Assembly: GCA_023415395.1 (NCBI GenBank)
Contig: JAEZKN010000298.1
Span: 1-8,438, forward strand
Source: Actinomycetes bacterium
GTDB taxonomy: Bacteria > Actinomycetota > Actinomycetes > Propionibacteriales > Nocardioidaceae
Length of the DNA: 8,438 bases
Direction: 5' to 3'
Below are positions 4,768-8,438 of the stretch, piece by piece. The notes under the pieces were generated by a model. It was not told the origin of the DNA. It saw only the letters and a list, made by a program, of their open reading frames with translations, and did not search any database. Made by a program: the position numbers and the translations under genes. Numbering within the stretch: the first letter of the stretch is position 1; the number at the start of each line of letters is the position of its first letter.

Positions 4768-6912
4768 TCAGGCCGACCGCCCGGCCAGGCCCATGCGGTC
4801 CAGGATCCAGGCCAGCGAGAACGCCCGGTCGTGCCAGGCCTTGTAGCGACCCGAGACGCCGCCGTGGCCGGCGGCCATCTCCGTGCGGAGCAGGAAGTCG
4901 CGGCGGCCGGTCGCGGTCGCGCGCAGCCGGGCGATCCACTTGGCCGGCTCCACGTAGAGCACCCGGGTGTCGTTGAGCGAGGTCTCGGCCAGGATCGGCG
5001 GGTAGTCCACCGCCGCGACGTTGTCGTAGGGCGCGTAGGACGCCATGTACTCGTACACGTCCGCGTCGGCCTCGGGGTTGCCCCACTCGTCGTACTCGGT
5101 CACGGTCAGCGGGAGGGTCGCGTCGAGCATGGTCGTGAGCGCGTCGACGAACGGCACACCCGCGACCACGCCCGCGAACAGCTCGGGTGCCTGGTTGACG
5201 ACCGCGCCCATCAGCAGGCCTCCGGCGCTGGCGCCCTCGGCGACCAGCACGTCCGGCGTGGTCCAGCCGGTGTCGACGAGGTGGCGGGCGCAGGCGATGA
5301 AGTCGGAGAAGGAGTTCTGCTTCGCGAAGAGCTTGCCGCCGTCGTACCACCGCCGGCCCATCTCGCCGCCGCCGCGCACGTGGGCGATGGCGAAGGCCGC
5401 GCCGCGGTCGAGCAGCGAGAGCCGGGCGATGGAGAAGTAGGGGTCGATCGAGGTCTCGTAGGCGCCGTAGCCGTAGAGCAGGACCGGCACCGGCGCGGTG
5501 CCACCGCCGACGCCCTCGCGCGCGCCGCGCTTCGCGACGATCGAGATCGGCACCTGCTCGCCGTCGGGCGCGGTGGCCCAGAGCCGGTGCTCCTCGTAGT
5601 CGGCCGGGTCGTAGCCGCCGAGCACGGGCGCGCGCCGCAGCAGGGTGAGCTCGCGGGTGCGCACGTCGTAGTCGTAGACGGAGGACGGCACCGCCATGGT
5701 GGTGTAGCCGAGCCGCACGACGGGCTGGTGGAAGCCGGGGTTGCCGGCCGAGCCGACGGTGTAGACCGCGTGGTCGAACTCGACGAGGTAGTCCTCGCCC
5801 ACGCCGTCCGGGCCGAGCTCGAGGATGCGCAGCTGGGTGAGGCCGTCGCTGCGCTGGTGCACGACGAGGTGGCCGGCGAAGGCGTCCACGTCCTCGAGGC
5901 GTACGGCGGGGTCGTGGGCGATCAGCGGCGCCCAGTCCTCGGGCGGGGTCGGTGCGACCGGGGCGGTGGCGAGCTCGAAGTCGGCGCCGGTGTGGTTGTG
6001 CATCACGAGGAAGACGTCCTCGCCGGCGATGACCGCGTGGTCGAGGGAGTACTCGAGGCCCTCGCGTCGCTCGGAGAAGACGCGGAAGCCGTCCTCGGGG
6101 GAGTCGGCGTCGAGGTAGTGGTACTCCGAGGTGGTCTTCGAGCCGCTCGCGACCACGATGAAGCGGTCGCTGCGGGTGCGGCCCACGCCCACCCAGAAGC
6201 GCCCGTCCTGCTCGTGGTGGACCAGCTCGTCCTCGGCCTGGGCGGTGCCGAGCCGGTGGCGCCAGATCTTGTCGGCACGCCAGGACTCGTCGGTGGTGGT
6301 GTAGAAGAAGCTCTCGCCCGCCCGGTCCCAGGTGGCGCCGCCGAGGACCCCGGTGATCTCGTCGTCGAGCAGCTCGCCGGTGGTGAGGTGCTTGACGCGG
6401 ATCGTGTAGCGCTCGTCGCCGACCACGTCGGTGGAGTAGGCGAGGAGGTCGCCGTCCGGGCTGATCGAGGACCCGCCGAGCGAGAAGAACTCGTGGCCCT
6501 CCGCCAGCCGGTCGAGGTCGAGCAGGACCTCCTCGCCCGGCAGTGCCGGCTGGTCGGGGGCGGTGTCCTCGGCGGGCCGGGGCGGCGTCCAGTCGTCCGG
6601 GTCGGTCACGGGGACGCGGCAGGAGGCGCCGTACTCCTTGCCCTCGAAGGAGCGCCCGTAGTACCAGTGGCCGCGGTTGCGGGTCGGCACCGAGAGGTCG
6701 GTCTCCCGGGTGCGCGCCTTGATCTCGTCGAAGACCGACTGCCGCAGGCCGGCCAGGTGGGCGGTGCGCTCCTGGGTGTAGGCGTTCTCGGCCTCGAGGT
6801 GGGCGATCACCTCGGGGGAGTCCTTCTCGCGCAGCCACTCGTAGTCGTCGGTGCGGGTGTGGCCGTGGATCTCGGTGCTGGTCGGTCGCTTGTCCGCGAC
6901 GGGGGGCTGCAT
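4768..6912 (-). CDS. ptrB: oligopeptidase B-type S9A serine peptidase
   Basis: This is a 714-residue cytoplasmic prolyl-oligopeptidase-family enzyme that cleaves short peptides; oligopeptidase B cuts after Arg or Lys. An N-terminal arm (HGHTRTDDYEWLREK, residues 16-30) is followed by a seven-bladed propeller domain (about 75-415) and an alpha/beta-hydrolase domain. The catalytic Ser562 lies in EGASAGG, Asp648 in LNDTRV and His683 in AGHGG. HVRGGGEMGRRWY (511-523) is the family signature. The acidic run TEYDEWGNP (605-613) sits where E. coli OpdB has the acid residues that select basic P1 side chains, favouring oligopeptidase B over prolyl oligopeptidase. Length matches the family (about 690-720). 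There is no signal peptide. The ATG at 6912 has no Shine-Dalgarno sequence; a TANNNT box seven bases upstream suggests leaderless translation. The longer open frame upstream of 6912 runs antisense to pxpA and is not used. It is divergent from pxpA over 24 bp. Confidence 0.95.
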   Translation of the reverse strand: MQPPVADKRPTSTEIHGHTRTDDYEWLREKDSPEVIAHLEAENAYTQERTAHLAGLRQSVFDEIKARTRETDLSVPTRNRGHWYYGRSFEGKEYGASCRVPVTDPDDWTPPRPAEDTAPDQPALPGEEVLLDLDRLAEGHEFFSLGGSSISPDGDLLAYSTDVVGDERYTIRVKHLTTGELLDDEITGVLGGATWDRAGESFFYTTTDESWRADKIWRHRLGTAQAEDELVHHEQDGRFWVGVGRTRSDRFIVVASGSKTTSEYHYLDADSPEDGFRVFSERREGLEYSLDHAVIAGEDVFLVMHNHTGADFELATAPVAPTPPEDWAPLIAHDPAVRLEDVDAFAGHLVVHQRSDGLTQLRILELGPDGVGEDYLVEFDHAVYTVGSAGNPGFHQPVVRLGYTTMAVPSSVYDYDVRTRELTLLRRAPVLGGYDPADYEEHRLWATAPDGEQVPISIVAKRGAREGVGGGTAPVPVLLYGYGAYETSIDPYFSIARLSLLDRGAAFAIAHVRGGGEMGRRWYDGGKLFAKQNSFSDFIACARHLVDTGWTTPDVLVAEGASAGGLLMGAVVNQAPELFAGVVAGVPFVDALTTMLDATLPLTVTEYDEWGNPEADADVYEYMASYAPYDNVAAVDYPPILAETSLNDTRVLYVEPAKWIARLRATATGRRDFLLRTEMAAGHGGVSGRYKAWHDRAFSLAWILDRMGLAGRSA

Positions 6913-6936
6913 GGCGGCGACGATAGCGTCGGGGCC
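6913..6936. promoter_or_regulatory. 24-bp bidirectional leaderless promoter between ptrB and pxpA
   Basis: Rightward, TAGCGT (6924-6929) ends seven bases before the pxpA ATG. Leftward, TATCGT (6925-6920) ends seven bases before the ptrB ATG. Both fit the TANNNT -10 consensus at leaderless spacing, and they share the TA at 6924-6925. Neither gene has a ribosome binding site and there is no room for a leader. No convincing -35 is seen for either; each would lie inside the other gene. Confidence 0.6.
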
Positions 6937-7617
6937 ATGGTGGACCTGAACGCGGACCTCGGCGAGGAGGTCACCGACGACGTGGCGCTGCTCGCGGTCG
7001 TGACCAGCGCGAACGTGGCGTGCGGCTACCACGCCGGCACGCGGGCGATCATGCGCGCCGTGTGCGCCGAGGCCGCCGAGCGCGGGGTGGTCGTCGGCGC
7101 CCAGGTGTCCTACGCCGACCGGGAGGGGTTCGGCCGGGTCGCCCGCGACGTGCCGCACGAGGTGCTGCGCGAGCAGGTCGCCGACCAGGTGGGCCTGCTG
7201 TCCGCGATCGCGGAGGAGGCCGGGACGTCGGTGCGCTACGTCAAGCCGCACGGCGCGCTCTACCACCGGGTCCTCGAGGACCCCGAGCAGGCCGCGGCGG
7301 TCCTGGCCGGCTCGGGCGATCTGCCGCTGCTGGGGATGCCGGGGGAGCTGCTGACCCGCGCCGTCGCCGCGGGGCGGGCGGTCTTCCACGAGGGGTTCCC
7401 GGACCGCGGCTACACCGCGGACGGCCGGCTGGTCCCGCGCTCCGAGGCCGGCGCGCTGGTGAGCGACGAGGCCTCGATCGTGGCGCAGGCGCTCGTGCTC
7501 GCCACGACGGTCGACTCGCTCTGCCTCCACGGGGACTCCCCGGGCGCGGTCGAGCACGCCCTCGCCGTACGCCGGGCGCTCGGGGAGGCCGGTGTGCTCG
7601 TGGCGCCGTTCGCCTGA
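6937..7617 (+). CDS. pxpA: 5-oxoprolinase subunit PxpA (LamB/YcsF family)
   Basis: PxpA works with PxpB and PxpC to open 5-oxoproline (pyroglutamate) to glutamate at the cost of ATP, removing a damage product of glutamine and glutamate and allowing its use as a nutrient. The 226-residue protein shows the family motifs in order: DLNADLGE (3-10), SANVACGYHAG (24-34), DREGFGR (61-67), VKPHGALYH (102-110), FPDRGYTADGRLVPRSEAGA (154-173) and LCLHGDSPGAVEHA (195-208). It is short compared with about 245-255 residues, because of a compact loop after DLGE and a brief middle section; all motifs remain, so it is probably active. The ATG at 6937 starts MVDLNADLGE as in homologues and is probably leaderless. 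ptrB is divergent. pxpB follows downstream but only after 358 bp, an unusually wide gap for partner subunits. Confidence 0.95.
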   Translation: MVDLNADLGEEVTDDVALLAVVTSANVACGYHAGTRAIMRAVCAEAAERGVVVGAQVSYADREGFGRVARDVPHEVLREQVADQVGLLSAIAEEAGTSVRYVKPHGALYHRVLEDPEQAAAVLAGSGDLPLLGMPGELLTRAVAAGRAVFHEGFPDRGYTADGRLVPRSEAGALVSDEASIVAQALVLATTVDSLCLHGDSPGAVEHALAVRRALGEAGVLVAPFA

Positions 7618-7645
7618 GCTCCATCCCCAGGTCTGGACCGGTGCC

Positions 7646-7704
7646 TGTGGACTGTGCACTCCTGTTGTGGAGAGGCGCCCGTCCGCTGTGGACGAGCCTG
7701 TGGG
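7646..7704 (+). repeat. four spaced TGTGGA/TGTGGG repeats, DnaA-box-like
   Basis: TGTGGA occurs at 7646-7651, 7666-7671 and 7687-7692, with TGTGGG at 7699-7704. The first three start 20 and 21 bp apart, about two helical turns, so they face the same side of the helix. TGTGGA is the core of the complement of the actinobacterial DnaA box (TTGTCCACA), but none of the four has the full nine bases. Function is unassigned. Confidence 0.45.
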
Positions 7705-7755
7705 TTCGGCCCGACCCCTTGCGGGGTGTGAGCCAGGCCACGTAGAACTCTCCCT

Positions 7756-7940
7756 ACCGAGACCGCCGCGAGGCGGGATCGGGGATCGGACAGGAGCGAG
7801 GATCCGCACCGCGAGGCGACTCGCGGCGTCGGCCCGGTGACGGGGGCGGCGGGGTCGGAGCGACTGTCGGATGGACCGGGCGTCACCGTCTCCGGTCACA
7901 GCCGAAGGCCCCCTGGTGCTCATACCACCGGGGGGCCTTC
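7756..7940 (+). ncRNA. candidate structured RNA or pxpB leader
   Basis: Successive stems are CCGCC/GGCGG around a GCGA loop (7763-7776), CCGCGAG/CTCGCGG around another GCGA loop (7809-7826), CGGTGACG at 7835-7842 with CGTCACCG at 7881-7888, and the 15-bp stem-loop 7904-7940. GCGA is a GNRA tetraloop only when read on the plus strand, which favours a plus-strand RNA. A weak promoter may lie ahead (TTGCGG at 7719, TAGAAC at 7743, 18 bp apart), which sets the tentative left end. I recognise no known RNA family, and GC-rich DNA yields chance hairpins, so this is tentative. Confidence 0.3.
7904..7940 (+). terminator. strong stem-loop upstream of pxpB
   Basis: Positions 7904-7918 pair with 7926-7940: 15 consecutive base pairs with a single G-U wobble and a 7-nt loop (CTCATAC). 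It is followed by ACC rather than a T-tract. It would end transcription coming from pxpA or from the putative RNA. It leaves only 35 bp before the pxpB start, where pxpB's own promoter would have to be. Confidence 0.7.
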
Positions 7941-7975
7941 ACCATGTCCGCCCCGTTCCGCGCCAGACTGGCCGC

Positions 7976-8438
7976 GTGCACCTGCGTCCCGTCGGCTCGC
8001 GCGCGGTCCTCGCCGAGGTGGGCGACCCCGCGACCGCCCTCGCCCTGGCGGCGTGGGCGCGCGGCCGCGTGGTGGCGGAGGAGATCGTGCCGGCCGCCGA
8101 GACCGTGCTCTTCGACGGCGTCTCCGACCTGTCGGCGCTCGACGCGTGGACGCCGACCGCGTCGCCGCCGGCGGGCGAGCTGGTCGAGGTGCCGGTCGTC
8201 TACGACGGCCCCGACCTGGCCTTCGTCGCGGACGCGTGGGGCACCGACCTCGCCGGGGTCGTGCGCCGCCACAGCGAGGTCGAGTACGTCGCCGCCTTCT
8301 GCGGTTTCGCCCCCGGCTTCTCCTACCTCGCGGGGCTCCCCGACGCGCTCGCGGTGCCCCGGCTGGAGTCACCGCGCCCGCGGGTGGCCGCCGGGTCGGT
8401 CGGGCTGGCGGGGAGCTGGTGCGGCGCCTACCCCGCCG
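7976..8438 (+). CDS. pxpB: 5-oxoprolinase subunit PxpB (KipI family), 3' end cut by window
   Basis: The frame is open from GTG 7976 to the window edge, 154 residues. The protein opens MHLRPVGSRAVLAEVGD, the usual start of PxpB, which normally shows a G(D/S)-x-A-(L/V) strand here. The family hallmark follows: FCGFAPGFSYLAGLP (108-122), then VPRLESPRPRVAAGSVGLAG (127-146). The usual VPAGSV reads VAAGSV, one Pro replaced. PxpB forms a complex with PxpC, which uses ATP and PxpA to open 5-oxoproline; Bacillus KipI is a related kinase inhibitor. pxpC is expected beyond the right edge, or fused to this gene as in some bacteria, which the window cannot show. The GTG has no Shine-Dalgarno sequence; CAGACT six bases before it could be a leaderless -10. 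An ATG at 7944 is in a different frame and is not the start. Confidence 0.9.
   Translation, partial: MHLRPVGSRAVLAEVGDPATALALAAWARGRVVAEEIVPAAETVLFDGVSDLSALDAWTPTASPPAGELVEVPVVYDGPDLAFVADAWGTDLAGVVRRHSEVEYVAAFCGFAPGFSYLAGLPDALAVPRLESPRPRVAAGSVGLAGSWCGAYPA

Larger units (their letters stand above)
7618..7975. other. 358-bp non-coding gap between pxpA and pxpB
   Basis: I find no convincing gene here. Reading frames crossing it on either strand lack family motifs and a plausible start. It holds, in order, four TGTGG repeats (7646-7704), a series of GC-rich hairpins (7714-7727, 7763-7776, 7809-7826, 7835-7888) and a very strong stem-loop (7904-7940). No tRNA, tmRNA, RNase P or SRP RNA signature is recognisable. 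Confidence 0.7.

Noticed and set aside
7592..7840. 82-codon plus-strand frame overlapping the pxpA end
   Set aside because: No recognisable motif, no ribosome binding site, composition without coding bias, and it crosses the TGTGG repeats and hairpins.
6913..7923. N-terminal extension of oligopeptidase B on the minus strand
   Set aside because: The residues are antisense to pxpA and show no domain. The family start MQPPVADK at 6912 gives normal length.
7741..7940. tmRNA, RNase P RNA, SRP RNA or c-di-AMP (ydaO) riboswitch
   Set aside because: None of the conserved core sequences of these RNAs could be found by eye.
7618..7975. Chromosomal replication origin, suggested by DnaA-like TGTGGA sites
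   Set aside because: There is no full DnaA box, no AT-rich unwinding region and no dnaA or dnaN nearby.

Overview
The window is high-GC, densely packed chromosomal DNA that reads as an actinobacterium. Codon use is strongly GC-ending, GTG starts occur, several genes appear to start without a leader, and there is a HrdB/SigB-like group 2 sigma factor. The protein set would fit Propionibacteriales such as Nocardioides, but that genus-level placement is inference. I see no phage, insertion sequence, CRISPR array, toxin-antitoxin or defence module. The coding content is mostly ordinary housekeeping; the interesting material is in the short non-coding intervals.

Layout, left to right. A 49-residue single-helix membrane protein (minus strand) is divergent from a GlxA/AdpA-type regulator (DJ-1/PfpI plus AraC helix-turn-helix). 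The gap between them carries four copies of a TGGCAGRA half-site in two nested inverted repeats. The regulator converges on a TetR-family repressor, and the two stop codons overlap in one CTAG. The TetR gene is divergent from an atypical SDR/epimerase-like oxidoreductase, with two copies of a palindromic operator between them. The SDR gene overlaps coaE (dephospho-CoA kinase) by 16 bp, and a TANNNT element inside the SDR end may give coaE its own leaderless promoter. coaE converges on the sigma-factor gene across a 14-bp-stem hairpin. The sigma gene is preceded by a SigR/SigH-type promoter match, GGGAAT-N18-GTT. Upstream of it, on the same strand, is an oligopeptidase B (S9A peptidase). It is divergent from pxpA (5-oxoprolinase subunit A) across only 24 bp, which hold two overlapping, opposed -10 elements. 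After pxpA comes a 358-bp gap with TGTGG repeats, a run of GC-rich hairpins and a very strong stem-loop. pxpB then starts and runs off the right edge.

How the parts may work together. Oligopeptidase B and PxpA/PxpB fit peptide turnover and recycling of 5-oxoproline, and the shared promoter region would allow coordinated expression. The TetR/SDR pair looks like a self-contained repressor-target unit. The sigma gene looks wired to a thiol-oxidative-stress ECF sigma factor, as known for sigB in mycobacteria and hrdD in Streptomyces. All regulatory calls are sequence matches read by eye and have no experimental support here.
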